Shown piece after piece: positions 34,855 through 46,320 of a DNA stretch of 64,000 nucleotides. The translations under genes were made by a program, and so were the position numbers. The stretch comes from Dactylorhiza incarnata (taxonomy: Eukaryota; Streptophyta; Magnoliopsida; Asparagales; Orchidaceae): the NCBI GenBank assembly GCA_033032865.1, contig JAWHQI010000079.1, positions 4,778,501-4,842,500 on the forward strand, written 5' to 3'. Position 1 is the stretch's first letter. Each line of letters begins with the position of its first letter. The notes under the pieces were generated by a model that ran no database searches, was not told the DNA's origin, and saw only the letters and a list, made by a program, of their open reading frames with translations.

Positions 34855-35703
34855 ATGGAAGGAGGAATAGCAAGAGGTCTTGGTATTGAGCTCCTGACGC
34901 AGACTAACTTTAAGAAGTGGAAGTCTTGCATGGAGAGCTATCTTTTGGGTGAGGACCTTTAAGAGGTTGTTGGTGGAGAAGAAACTCTAGAAGTGGTTGC
35001 TACTGGTGAAAATGCTCATCTGGTGAGAGCATGGAGGAGAACTAATGCTAAGGCAGAGTTTACTCTCAAGCGGGCTATCTCATCAGAACTGTTTGATCAC
35101 ATCGTTGGATGTCGATCAGCTGCTGAGATTTGGACGGCCTTGGATGGTTTGTTCAATAAGAAGAATGTAGCTCGACTACAGTTCTTGGAGAATGAGTTGG
35201 CGAAAGCCACTCAAGGTGACTTGTCCATATCAACGTTCTTCCTGAAGATGAAGAAACTTTGCGCATAGATTTCGGCTTTGGACCCGGATGAGCCTATCTC
35301 AGAAGTTAAGTTGAAGAGGCACATAATCCGCGGTTTGCGGAGGGAGTATGTGACCTTTGTTACTTCTGTTCAAGGCTGGGCCAATCAACCATCATTGCTG
35401 GAGTTGGAGAACTTGCTTGCGTTGCAAGAGAGTTTGGCTAAGCAAATGGCGGGAATGTCAGTCTCTAGGGGAGAAGACGAGGTTCTCTTTTCTGAAAAGA
35501 AGAAGTGTTGGGACAAGAAGAAGAAGACATCTGGAGATGATGGTTCATCTACTTCATATCAGCAGGAGAGGAGCTATGCTCCTAAGCGTATGGGAAGAAG
35601 AAGGAAGGACAAAGATGCTTCAGGTGCAATAAGCTTGGTCACTTCAAGAAGGACTGCAGAGTCAATCTTCAGCCAGGGCATGTTGCAGGAAAGGAATGTT
35701 GGA
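34855..35703 (+). pseudogene. gag part of nested copia
   Basis: Starts at ATG 34855 (MEGGIARGLGIELL). UBN2-type capsid motifs NFKKWKSCMESYLLG, SAAEIWTALDGLF and LKRHIIRGLRREY are clear. A CCHC knuckle CFRCNKLGHFKKDC can be read in another frame at about 35614-35655, so a frameshift precedes it. Stops are at about 34961 and 35266. An LTR-like insertion begins at 35706, straight after the knuckle. Confidence 0.85.
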
Positions 35704-35705
35704 TC

Positions 35706-37160
35706 TGTAGGCGCCCTTAGAGGCGGGGGGGGGGGGGGGGTGAATAAGGGTTTTAAAAACTTTAATAGAAAACTTTTGATATTTTGGTCGAAGTAAGTTA
35801 AATCAAAAGTAAAGAGATAATGAAATTAGAAATGAAATCAATTTTATTAAACAAGAAAATACATGATTATCATTTATAAAATTGATTACAAAATCTGATT
35901 TCAATGACGCTAGAAATCGAAGCGAATAATATGAAAACCCTTTTTGTTTTATATACCGACTCGTATCCCCACGAACCGGTTGGCTTTAGCCGATCTCTCC
36001 CCAGATACGGCCTCAAGCCGCTCTAGCCAATCTATCACCAGAAAGGCCTCGAGCACCCCCTAGACCTACTCCCTAGACCTAGTCGCCAACACGAGGCAAA
36101 TTACTCCCTAAGTCCTACCCAGACCTAGTCGCCAACACGAGGCGAATTCACGAACCGATTACAAAGATAAAAGTAAAAGACAAATACAAAAGATAAATAT
36201 AAAACTCCCTATGAGGTAATCTGAAGGAGACACCGAAGAATCGCTGAAGATCGTTGAAGTCCAAGCGTGCGTTCTTCGCGTTGAGTTAGTGTGTTGATCC
36301 AAGCCTCCTTTGATTCCTCCTTTTGAAATATGAGCGGGAGATGTGTTGATCTGAAATACGGCCCTCATAAAGTTTCTGAAGTGCTGGAATAGGGCTCTTG
36401 ACAATCAGTAGTCGGAGAAGACAAAATCCTTCAATTTATAGAATTTGAGCTAACGCCGGCGTTAAGTCCTAACACCTGACATTGACCATGTATAGCAATA
36501 TATTAATGGCTCGGATCTTCAGAAGAGGAAGGAGATTCTGCACTTTAGGAATGTTTTATTTTAGGCAATATCAACGCTGGCGTTAAGGCTAACGCGGCGC
36601 GTTGGGCAAATCATTCCTAATGTTCCTCCTGCAATCACGGCTGCTTTCTCCTTGCCAAATTCGTCGACCGGATAGCGCCTAGTGTTAAGACTAACGCTTG
36701 GCATTGAGATTCTTTCTTTAATTAGACGGCACGCCATCTTCTTCGAACAACATCTTCGTCGAACTCCATTTTCGTCGAACGGATAGCGCCCGACGTTAAG
36801 AGCTAATGCCTGGCGTTGAGTTTCATCTTTAATTAGCTGACACCCCAATTCGTCGAACAGATAATTTCGTCGAACACAATTCATCGAACTGGCTTCATCT
36901 TTCGTCGAACGCAATTTCTTCCAACGAAGTTCGTCGAACGGGCTTCTTCTTTCGTCGACCGCAATTTCGTCAAACGGAGTTCGTCGAACGGGCTTCTTCT
37001 TTTGTCGACCGCAATTTTGTCGAATGCCAGAGCGTCGAACGCAGTTACTATTTCGTCGAACGCAGCTTTAAGTTCGTCGATCGCAAATTCGTCAAACGCG
37101 GCTTTTCATTTAGCGTTAACGCCCAGCGTTAAGCTTAACGCCTGGCGTTAAGCAACTTTC
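35706..37160 (-). mobile_element. LTR-like insert in the nested copia
   Basis: On the minus strand the block ends with ...TTATTCACC plus a C16 tract, then CTCTAAGGGCGCC and TACA at 35706, much like other SIRE-type LTR ends here. It carries TTCGTCGAACG motif repeats (36740-37105) and AACGCCTGGCGTTAA palindromes. The right boundary (37150-37195) is uncertain and I found no second copy of GGATC as TSD. No coding region. Probably a solo LTR or partial element. Confidence 0.55.
36740..37150. repeat. TTCGTCGAACG / AACGCC(T)GGCGTT dyad cluster
   Basis: At least a dozen copies of TTCGTCGAACG (self-complementary core TTCG.CGAA), mixed with palindromes such as TTAACGCCTGGCGTTAA at 37130-37153. Confidence 0.85.
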
Positions 37161-37369
37161 AATCCTTCAGCTTGTGGTTAGTGCCAGACCATTGTTGCAG
37201 CTACCTGGTGTCAAAACTGTCCATACCTACATGCTAAAAATACAATGGCAACAAGATCAAATACAAGTAGGATTTGTTATTCTCAAATCAAAGGGATACG
37301 GAAAACCATGTTCCAACAAGGAAGAGGTTGGTTCCAATACTAATGTTAGTTGGGGAGATGGAGCCTTTA

Positions 37370-40300
37370 TGACTGGCACTTGTGTTCGGGTTATGGCTTC
37401 TATCAACTATCAAGATGATTGGATTGTGGACTCGGGTTGTGGTCATCACCTCACCGGAGATGAGTCGAAGTTCTCTTCTTTGCAGACATGCACAGGTAAT
37501 GATGTTATCATTAATGCCGATGATACTATACATGCAGCTGAGAAGGAGGGTGTAGTTTCTTTATACAGAGATAGAGGTCCTCTTACGTTGAAGAGTGTCT
37601 ATCATGTTCCAGGAATGAAGAAAAACCTCTTCTCAGTGACTAACGTTGTTGATGTTGGCTATCACGTTTTGTTTGGTCCAGCAGAAGTGAAGTTTCTTCG
37701 AAACGTGTCAGCGGTGAAGGCTGAAGTCACTCATGTTGGTAGAAGGGTGAAAGACTTGTTTGTGTTATCTACAAGTTCGTATGTTGATAAGATGAGGACT
37801 AATGATAGCGTTGTTATCTGACATGAAAGACTTGGACATGTTGGGATGGACAAATTGAAAGCTATGGCAGGGAGAGGCCTTGTAAGAGGTCTGCCTAGTT
37901 TCTCATCCTTCGGCGAAGGTCACGTTTGTGCAGGATGTCAATATGGCAAGGCTTATCGCCTTCCATTCGACAAGTCACAAAGCAGATGCAAGGTTCCATT
38001 GGTGTGTATCCATGGTGATCTGTGTGGACCTACCAAGAATTCCAGTCTTGGAGGCAGCAGGTATATGCTGGTCTTGGTTGATGATTTCATTAGATATACT
38101 TGGGTATATTTTCTGAAGGAGAAGTCGGAAGCGTTCGGGAAGTTTGTGGAGTTCAAGGAGCTTGTGGAAGGTCGGCTTAATCTGCGGATCAAGAAGTTCA
38201 GAACCGACAATGGAGGGAAGTTTACTTCCAATACGTTCTTTAACTTCTGCAGAAAGCATGGCATCCGGAGAGAGCTCTCTTGTGCTCACACTCCACAACA
38301 GAACAGAGTTGCAGAGCGGAAGATCCGTCATCTGACGGAGACCTGCAAATGTTGGCTTCATGCCAAGAGTATCCCAAAGTCCTTCTAGGCAGAGGGAATA
38401 TCTTGTGCAACTTATGTCATCAATCAAATGCCTTTAAGTCCCATCAACATGAAGACCCCACATGAGTTGATGTTCAAGATAAAGCCTACGGTGGAACACC
38501 TTCGAGTGTTCAGATTTACCTGCTATGTGCATGTTCCTGATGCCCTCAGAACGAAGCTAGATGCGAAAGCAAGAAAGCTAGTCTTCGTCGGTTATGATGA
38601 CCGGAAGAAGGGTTGTAGATGCATGGATCCAGAAACACGGAGAGTTGTGGACTCTAAGGATGTGGTATTTGACGAGCTGACATCATACCAAGGTAGCTCC
38701 TCTGTTGAGTTATAAGAAAGCAGGGTAGATGGTGGACCAGAAGAAGCTGCAAGGGAAGTTCTGGTGGAGTTGCCTGTTTCTCCAGGTGCTCCAATTGCTT
38801 CTAGCCCTGGGTCAGGTGCTTTAGGTTCTGGAAGCAGGGGAGCGATGCTCCAAGTGTACCCGGGAGAAAAGCTAGTCCAGAAGTTGCAGTGGAAGAGGTG
38901 GATCAGAGTAAAGCTCTGAGGAGGTCCAAGAGGACTATTATTCCACCAGCTCGGTATACAGGGGGAAACCAGGTGAGCTTTGTCTCATATTGCTTTGCTG
39001 GTCCCATGGATGAGCGAGAGCCGTCATGCTTTGAAGATGTCACTAGAGTCAAGGAGTGGGAAGATGCCATGAATGAGGAGATGGCTGCCCTCAAGAAGAA
39101 TGAGACTTGAGATCTTGTACCCAAGGTCGATGGAATTACTCATGTGACATGCATGTGGGTTTACAAGCTGGAGAAGAAAGCTGACGGGAGTATCGAGCGG
39201 TACAAGGCTCGCCTTGTAGCTCGAGGGTTCTCTCAACAGTACAGAGAAGACTATGAAGAGACGTTCAGTCCGGTAGCAAAGATGGCTTCGGTACAGGTGG
39301 TGATTGCATTGGCAGCTAGCCAAGGATGGAAGATTTGGCAACTCGACATAAAGAATGCTTTCTTGTACGGCGAGATTGACAAGGATATCTTCATGGTTAA
39401 GCCACTGAGATACGTATCAGAAGCCCATCCAGGACACGTCTGCAAGCTCAAGAAGGCTCTTTACGGGTTGAAGCAAGCGTCTCGGGCGTGGTATGGGAAG
39501 ATCGCGGAATACCTCCAGTTCTGCAGATATTTTGCTTCAGATTCAGATTCGAGTTTGTTCGTAAAGAAGATCGGGGAGCTGTAAGTCTTGGTGTTGTTGT
39601 ATGTTCATGACATGATCATCGCGGGGAACTCGGAGGCTGTGGTAGCTAAGCTTCGGGCTGAATGAGCTATCAGGTTCGAGATGAAGGATCTGGGGGAGCT
39701 TCACCATTTCCTTAGACTCGAGGTGGAGAGGAAAGAGAGCGGTGTGCTTGTTTCCCAGAAAGGTTATGCAGAGCAGATCGTTAAGCGATTTGGCATGCAG
39801 GATGGGAAGAGCAGCTCTACTCCACTAGAGGTTGGTCTAAAACATCGGCGGGTTGATGGGAGAATTCTTCCTGATCCGTTGGTGTTCCGGGCTCTTGTTG
39901 GGAGTTTGATATATTTGACAATTACCAGGCCGGATATTACTTATGCAGTTGGTAGGGTAAGTCGATATATGACGGAACCACGGAAACCTCATCTGGTGGA
40001 GGCAAGAAGTATTCTGAAGTACGTGAAGTCGACCTCAAACATGTGTCTTCTTTATGGAAGAGACACTAGCTTTTGTTTGCATGGATACATGGATGTCGAT
40101 TATGGGGGAGATTCAGACGATCGGAAGTCAACGTCTGGTTATGTTTTCTTATGCGGATCAGCGGCTATTTCATGGTGCAGCAAGAAGCAGGATTCTGTGT
40201 CCGTCTCTACCACTGAAGCGGAGTACAAGGCTTCTGCCTTGGCAGCTCAAGAAGCCATCTGGCTTAGGAGATTGGTGGAGGATGTCCATAAGGAGGTTCG

Positions 40301-40565
40301 AGGTCCTACTCTGCTACGTGGTGACAATAAGAGTGCCCTCAAATTGGTTAATAATCCACTCTGTCATGCACGGACCAAGCACATCGAGATCGAGCATCAT
40401 TTCATTCGGGAGAAGGTGCTGGATGGATCTCTGATGGTTGAGCATGTGCGGAGTGAGAACAATGTCACTGACATCTTCACGAACCCGCTAGCAAAGGGAT
40501 CATTTACTCGGCTACGAGGATTGCTTGGACTGATTTCCACTTCCCACTTCAAGGGGGAGTGTTGA
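37370..40565 (+). pseudogene. pol of nested copia (protease, integrase, RT, RNase H)
   Basis: Protease motif WIVDSGCGHHLTG (37420-37460); integrase HERLGHVGM...CAGCQYGK zinc-binding part and catalytic DD35E region with GDLCGP, RTDNGGKF and QNRVAERK (37830-38330); RT with YKARLVARGFSQ and QLDIKNAFLYG (39200-39370); RNase H with CGSAAISWCSKKQ and TEAEYKA (40150-40240). The RT catalytic box reads YVHD instead of YVDD (39598-39612). Stops lie at 38386, 38713, 39107, 39582 and 39663. The final codons GAG TGT TGA overlap the first bases of the 3' LTR (40560). It cannot encode an active polymerase. Confidence 0.92.
40548..40559 (+). other. Polypurine tract of nested copia
   Basis: TTCAAGGGGGAG immediately before the 3' LTR at 40560; the plus-strand priming site. 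Confidence 0.85.
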
Positions 40566-41734
40566 ATTTTTGAAGTGTAAGTGGAGGTCGGGCGGATTGG
40601 GCATCATACCGGGCGGTCTGGCAAACCGTGGAGGTCAGACTGTCTATTAAGGAGACCGCGCGGGTTGTCTTCCCGCAATGGACTGGCGGATTGCCAGTTA
40701 CAGGTGGTCTTGATCCTTGACTATCTGGGGTCAGCTCTCTTGTAGTAACCGAGCGGATGGTGTCCGCGGTTACCTCTGGGTGTTGGAGCTTTGGCCAGTT
40801 ATTTGCTCGCGGGCTGGCAGGTGTCTGCTGGTATTGCTGGAAGTTGCGAAGTAGTCCGCGCAACTTGTTACTAAGTCGGCGAGCTGTTCAGCAGGGTTCT
40901 CAGCAAGCCGCACGAGTTATCTTCTACCCACCATTGTTACTATGGGCGGTTATCATATCGCGTAGGCGGTGACCGCACTCCTCACCTCTACTATAAATAG
41001 GACCCCCACCGAAACTAAGAATAAGACGTGAACAGTAAGTGAGAGCTCGCGAGTTTGTGGTGCGGATAGACTTTTCTGTTCGTGCGGTTTGAGACTTACC
41101 TTTGCTGTGTTCGCAGGTTGTGCGGCTTGCTTGTGGTTCTGATTGATCAGAGGAGACCGCAGCAGATAAGCTGGTAGCAGTCTGTGGCGGGTAGCAGCAG
41201 AAGGTCACGGTTAGCGACAAGGCAGGTTCTCTTCAGCTCGTTTCCAGCTTTCAATAAAGTTCAGACCGCGGCGGTTAGGTGGTTTGCCTTTGCCGGTCTG
41301 TTACTTCTGTTCAGTTCTTCAACAGCTTGTTCGCGGTTAGGAGCGGCCAAGTGACTGCGGTCACGCGGCCTTGCTTGGGAGAACATTGTGAGCATTGGAA
41401 TAATGGGAAGTCCGCGTGTTGAGTTGCGGGTTGGTGATTTCGCAGTTAGCCATGCGGTCAGCTTGGCGACTTGGCAGTTTGAGCGGACAACTTTGTTAGT
41501 CGGGCGGTTTGGCGGGTTGTTCTTTGTGACCGCCAACTTCTTGTGGTTGTTTCTTTTCTCCTCATCTAGTGTTCTGATAAATCATGTCTCGACATGTATG
41601 TCTCACCATGTACATAAGATAATTAATACAAGTTTTCTCTTGTTTCTTCATTGTTTCTGAATTCTGGTGCTTGATATGGTTGAGAGTATTCCTGCAACCA
41701 TGTTCTCATTTTCCGCTTATTTAAAATTTTAACA
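40560..41734 (+). repeat. 3' LTR of nested copia
   Basis: Same length and ends as 33590-34764; TATA box at 40991-41001. Confidence 0.95.
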
Positions 41735-42211
41735 AGAGATACAAGAATAAAAAGAGTCCCTTCTGTCACTCAAAACAATTGTTTCCTCCTCCATGATAAC
41801 TAAAGATTTCTTAACCTCCCTTGTAAGTAAGGTTAAGAAGGGGGAGAAGATCTAGGAGGAGGAGATACTTAATCATGGAATTATAAGTATCCAGGAGAAG
41901 GGCAAGAGTGCACAAGAACTGATTGCTCCAAGTGTCCCAGGTACTGGGGCTCATGACCCAAATAAGCTCACTATTTTCAAACAGGAACAATCCAAGTGGA
42001 GCCTTTTGGGAATCCTCCAGAAACATAAAAGCTTGCATCAATCGAGGGGGAGCCAGCTGCAGAAACCCCTATAGTAACCCAGGGGGAGCTCCCATCAACT
42101 CAGGTGGAGCTCCTAGAAGATGAAACAATATTGGATGAGGTTGCAATGATTGTTAAGGAGGTTGCTCTGAATGCTGAACAAGATGCGCAATCTCAGGGGG
42201 GGAGCCCCCCC

Positions 42212-42212
<1 letters not shown>

Positions 42213-42244
<32 letters not shown>
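42213..42244. repeat. Poly-C tract in third ORF of A
   Basis: About 31 cytosines with one A interruption, preceded by a G8 run. In one frame it would be poly-Pro. Length is probably unstable and assembly-sensitive. Confidence 0.8.
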
Positions 42245-42608
42245 ACCCCCCAAAGAGAATGAAATCCATCAAGAAGCTGACAAGTATCCTGAAGAAGGAA
42301 ATGAATCTCTTGTTTTTGCTGTAAGAAAGAAGATACCTATGGTCTTCTCAAGGAAAAGGAAAACTCCTGACAAAGAACAGTGAAGTCCAGGTATTCTATA
42401 AATATGAACACTCTACATTATAACATCTGGAGCACACAACTGTGTTAAACAATATAACTACCTGACAATGTATGAAATGCTTTGTGACTCCATTCATTTA
42501 TGTTTTTATTGTCTATGTATATCTTGTTGGTGTTTGTGTTTTTGTCAAAGCATGTTTGAAATCACTTACTTTATTTTGTAAAATTTGTTATGATAAATAA
42601 GAGGAGAT

Positions 42609-43032
42609 TGTTGGGAAAAATCCTTGTGATTTATCTAACAAATTATTTAAAGTGATTTCACCAGTTATGTTATATTACCCACATTGTATAGAAAGGGTAA
42701 ATTGGTCATTATATATCTTAGGTTGTCACGCTCATCTTGGAGTGTCAAGGATAGGTCAAGATAATCACAAAGTCAGCTAAGTTAAGACTTGCATCGAATG
42801 AAAGTCAACGCAACTTTGAGTTGATGTCGACGCAACTCTGACTTGATGTCCAAGCAACTTAATCAGCCTGTCGAAGTATAAGTCAAGTCGACGCAACGTC
42901 TAAAGGGACTCGACATAGAAGGAAGAGCTTGTCGAAGCCATCTTAGAAGTCGACGCACCTTCGACTTCAATTCAACGCGGAAGATCAAGTTCAAGTCGAA
43001 TCCTTCAACTCGACGGATACATCGATAAGTAA
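42609..43032 (+). repeat. 3' LTR of element A, truncated
   Basis: Starts TGTTGGGAAAAATCC after the purine tract AATAAGAGGAGAT, matches 23807-24225, and stops matching after ATCGATAAGTAA at 43032. The remaining ~1.2 kb of the LTR is deleted. Confidence 0.88.
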
Positions 43033-43368
43033 CGCTTTTCTGGTAGATTCAGCGATGTTTAGATAATTCAACGCTACATAGAGGAAGTAGTCGTAGCGCT
43101 GAGTTCGAAAATATTTAAGACTTTTTTTCTTATGTTGCGTCGATTACTCTTGACTTTGCGTCGACTACATTTCGACGCTACTTTAAGAATACTTTGTTTG
43201 AACACAACCTTGAACCTGAGTTCTTCTGCTCTTGTCTTAGGGCACAAACTTGAATCCTAGATAGTAAGTCCTTATGTCATAAATTACCCTTCTATACAAC
43301 ATGGGTAATGTCATAATTAATCAATCTTAAAACTGTGTATCAAATCAAGAGATGAGTTTGTCCCAACA
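43033..43368 (-). mobile_element. E 3' LTR, proximal (5') part
   Basis: On the minus strand begins TGTTGGGACAAACTC at 43368, preceded by the purine tract AAATATGAGGAGAT. It includes TCGACGCAA motifs. It runs into A's truncated 3' LTR at 43033; the distal end of the same LTR type is at 23431-23806, on the other side of A. Confidence 0.7.
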
Positions 43369-44690
43369 ATCTCCTCATATTTGATATACCAGTTTTTACA
43401 AGAAATTTGAGTGATTTTCAAAAAAGCAAAGAAAGAAATGAAAGCAATCATTTTGAGATAAAGATATGTCTCAGATATTTAGCATTTTACATTGCACTGA
43501 TAAGAATAATCATTGCATAGAGAAGAGCAATTGTTTAGCAGATTCATTTTGATAGATCAAATATATATATATACTTCACAAATTAGAGAAAAGAACGTTA
43601 ATCAAAGAAAAAGAAAAGAATTATGAAAAAGAATGAGAATGCTCTATCTATCACTGTATTTTTAATACTAATGTTTCTTTATTATTCTTAGTGAAATATT
43701 CGTGATCGAAATTTTTTCTTACATAGATAAACCCTAAACCAATTAGCTTTAGACAAGTCCCACTTGTCCTACAGACTGAGAGATACGAAAGGGGGAAGAG
43801 AGAGAAAGGGGATTTTAGAGGATGAGGTAACTGGGCTTTGTCCTTCCCATGTTTCCTTGAAATCAAGGGAACATAATGACAATCCTAATTATATCATGCC
43901 CCCTGAATTGTCGCCCTCTTTATCGGCAACGAACACTCGTTGAACAACAGGCTCCAGAGTATGGCGAGAATGAGAGATGATGATTAAGAAGCAATGAGTT
44001 TGGGAAATGCTTCTTAATCCTCGATATCCCCTCCCCCTGGGCAAGAGCTCAACAAACCACGTTGGAAGAGAGGATTGTCCAGTGACCGTATGTGACATTG
44101 CATATTTCATGGTTCACTCTATGATACACCATTCCCCCCTTCTTGATTATATAGAAGATAGAAATCAAGACATTCTAGGAGGGAACTGGTCAGAGAAGAA
44201 GTTACTTGAAGAAGACAAAATGATGCTTCAAGAATATGATGTTGTAAGAAGAGAAGGGGAGAGAAGAGGCGAGATTGATTTGCTCACTTGGAGCAGCCTT
44301 TAAATTGGCAAGAATTTGGATCATCTAATGAATGACTATTCAATTCTTTTTGACCAAAACGGATGAAGTAAAAGCGCGACTGCTAACCCTTTGAGTTTTC
44401 AATAGACGTGACGTTCTCTTGGTACCGAGGAGTGGAAGAGTTCTCTTGTCTTTTATCGCATGTAGTTCCAATGTAGGCGATTAGCCTTTAGACTCTAGGA
44501 CCTAGACTTACAATGTGTCGACTAATGCATTTAATTATTCAAGATTTAAATCCGAAAATCTTATTTACTGACTAATTCCAGCAGAAAATAAAGTCTCTAT
44601 CCACGACTTGTTTGTGGAGATGATGGATTTTTACCTTTAATAAGGGTAAGCAACATAATGATCCCGGTATATCTTGGGTCCTAAATTTTT
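43369..44690 (-). other. E internal 3' region, unclassified
   Basis: It occupies the place of pol and the third ORF in E but no protease, integrase, RT or RNase H motif is readable in either strand. Most of pol is therefore deleted or decayed. A pyrimidine-rich stretch lies near 44240-44280. Nothing else is supported. Confidence 0.4.
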
Positions 44691-44739
44691 AGAATAATAG
44701 TGGTGAGAATGAAGAGGAGTTCTCACAAAACTTTTAGAG

Positions 44740-46224
44740 AGAGAGTATGCTGATAAATTGTACTGACGGTCTTTCATGAAGTGTCCTACCTTATGACATC
44801 AATGACACTCGTACTTATTATATTTCCTTTTTCTTTTCGACTGAATGTTGTGAGAGAGAAGAAGAGATATTCTCAAATTCACTTCATCAGATTTTCTATA
44901 GATGACAACAGACTGGAATCTATGATTAGGTCGAATAGTATTCGACACATAAGAATTGCGTCAAGTAACATTCGATGAAGCAAGATAGTTGCGTTGAATA
45001 TCATTCAACATGACATAGTTGCGCTGACTATTTGGCGCAAATTTGGAGTTGCGTCGAGTAGTATTTGACGCATACTCAGAATTCATAAGATTTTTATTAA
45101 TCTTTACTTTTTCTTGAATTAATATTTCTTAGAGCTTTACCAAGAATTCCTTCCAGAGAAAAAGAGATGGGAAAGTTTTCCTTATTATGATTTTTACTCT
45201 TAGATTTTGATGTTAGAGAAATATATTCATAAGTCATTGAGACTTTTCCTTTAACAAATGCCATTGGGCTCTTCCAAGCAGGAATGTTCGAAGGGCCCTT
45301 TTGGCATGGCAGGATCAACACCTAACCCTAGATACTTAAACCTTATTTTAAGTTTTTCAGAGATGTCTTTTAGTTTGTTGCTCCTTCCATTTAATGAATT
45401 CAAATTCCTTTGCTTTGCCAAGTTGTTTATTTAATCCAGCAACTTCAGTTCTTAGGGAGATAATTTCCTTATCAAGTTTAGAGTTCTATATTTTAAGAGT
45501 CCAATTCTCAATTTCAGTGGCATCACTCATCATTATTTGTTTTAGTGATGCCAAATCTTTCTTGAGATCTTTGATTTCCTTCACTGCCTTGAGATGAGTA
45601 TGATGAAGGACTTCAGAGTTTCTTCTTGATTTAAGTGAAATGTAGTTAGTAGAGTAAGAATATTGTACCTCTACTTCTTGATTACCTTCTTCAAAATTTG
45701 AGACTGAGATTCATGTTGTTGTCTTTCAATTCTTCAGCCTTTTCTTCATTATTTGAGCTGGATAAGCTTTCTTCACTATGGCTTCTGGTTTCAGCAAGGA
45801 GACATTTGTCTTCTGTCTCCTCTGTGCACTTAGGAGAAATCAGAGAGGGTCATTTATTTCTCCTTTCATCAGTAAAGCCTTTTGTTAATCTGGTTAAGGA
45901 TTCTCGGATTTCTTTTACTGATGTGCAGTCAGCTACTTTCTGAAAAATATCATCAATTATTGCCATAAGAATGTTCATGTCTTCAGTATTATATGCTTTG
46001 GCCTTCTTGCTATTTTCTAACCAATCGGCTCTGGAAATGAGCACATTTTCTCCACGGTCATTTTTCCTTGTAGAATTTTCATGGCCTCTCAAAACAACAT
46101 CATTTTTTCTTTCTTCAATAGAATATATATATATATTAATTCTAGATTTCGATAAGGAAAGAATGTTCAGATTGCACATAAGAGGTGTTGTTATTGCATA
46201 ATCTCTGGCTAGATATGTGTTCAT
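44740..46224 (-). pseudogene. gag of element E with dyad-encoded repeat and second knuckle
   Basis: From ATG 46224 (MNTYLARDYAITT...) the frame shows UBN2 Gag motifs (DMNILMAIIDDIFQKVADC, VKEIRESLTRL) and is then broken by many stops; the block reading KGPSNIPAWKSPMAF lies at about 45240-45290. Near the 3' end (44740-45085) one frame reads through SNTTRRN / SSNVT(stop)RN / SNTIRPN repeats and on to a knuckle EC-H-stop-CHKVGHFMKDR (44764-44809), in which Trp has become TGA and the last Cys is Arg. The PBS copy is TGGTATCATAGGGAGG (46303-46318). Confidence 0.7.
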
Positions 46225-46320
46225 GTTTGTGATATAAGCTTTCTTAAGTGATTAGTCCGCTGGGGATCTTATTGATCAATGTGTTAACCTTTTTCTGATC
46301 AACCTCCCTATGATACCAAT

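Larger units (their letters stand above)
33590..41734 (+). mobile_element. Ty1-copia element nested in A, TSD AGAGA
   Basis: A full-length 8145-bp element: LTRs of exactly 1175 bp each (33590-34764 and 40560-41734), perfect TSD AGAGA (33585-33589 and 41735-41739), PBS TGGTATCAGAGGGG at 34765, and gag-pol in the order protease, integrase, RT, RNase H (hence copia). The LTRs differ by about 5% by eye. A 1.45-kb LTR-like insert sits in gag. No third ORF and no TCGACG clusters are found apart from that insert, so it is a different copia lineage from A-E. Confidence 0.97.
32364..42382 (+). pseudogene. Third (env-like position) ORF of element A, split by a copia
   Basis: Starts at ATG 32364 (MAPPKINSGFDVD...). 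The first 220 or so residues form a helical domain comparable in layout to the third ORF of element C (matching VGK(V/A)(L/I)LCK and a SAHD/GSHD motif followed by conserved helices). After a frameshift near 33060 comes a Pro/Gln-rich linker. At 33590-41739 a copia is inserted; the frame resumes with a Lys-rich part, a poly-C tract (42213-42244) and a basic end with SRKRKT. Several stops occur. SIRE elements have an envelope-like ORF in this position; I see no membrane segment here. Confidence 0.6.
23807..43032 (+). mobile_element. Element A: SIRE-like Ty1-copia, pol deleted, with two nested insertions
   Basis: The 5' LTR is 23807-25395, with tRNA-iMet PBS at 25398, gag pieces at 25504-31340, a third ORF at 32364-42382, a polypurine tract at 42596-42608 and a truncated 3' LTR from 42609. 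All of pol (protease through RNase H) is missing between about 31690 and 31920. B (26156-30571) interrupts gag, and another copia (33590-41734) interrupts the third ORF. Without these, A is roughly 6.6 kb. The LTRs are of the same family as the D/E LTR on the opposite strand. A probably moved using proteins from related elements. Confidence 0.8.

Noticed and set aside
45394..46201. Plus-strand open frames over E gag
   Set aside because: They are antisense to a recognisable copia gag frame.
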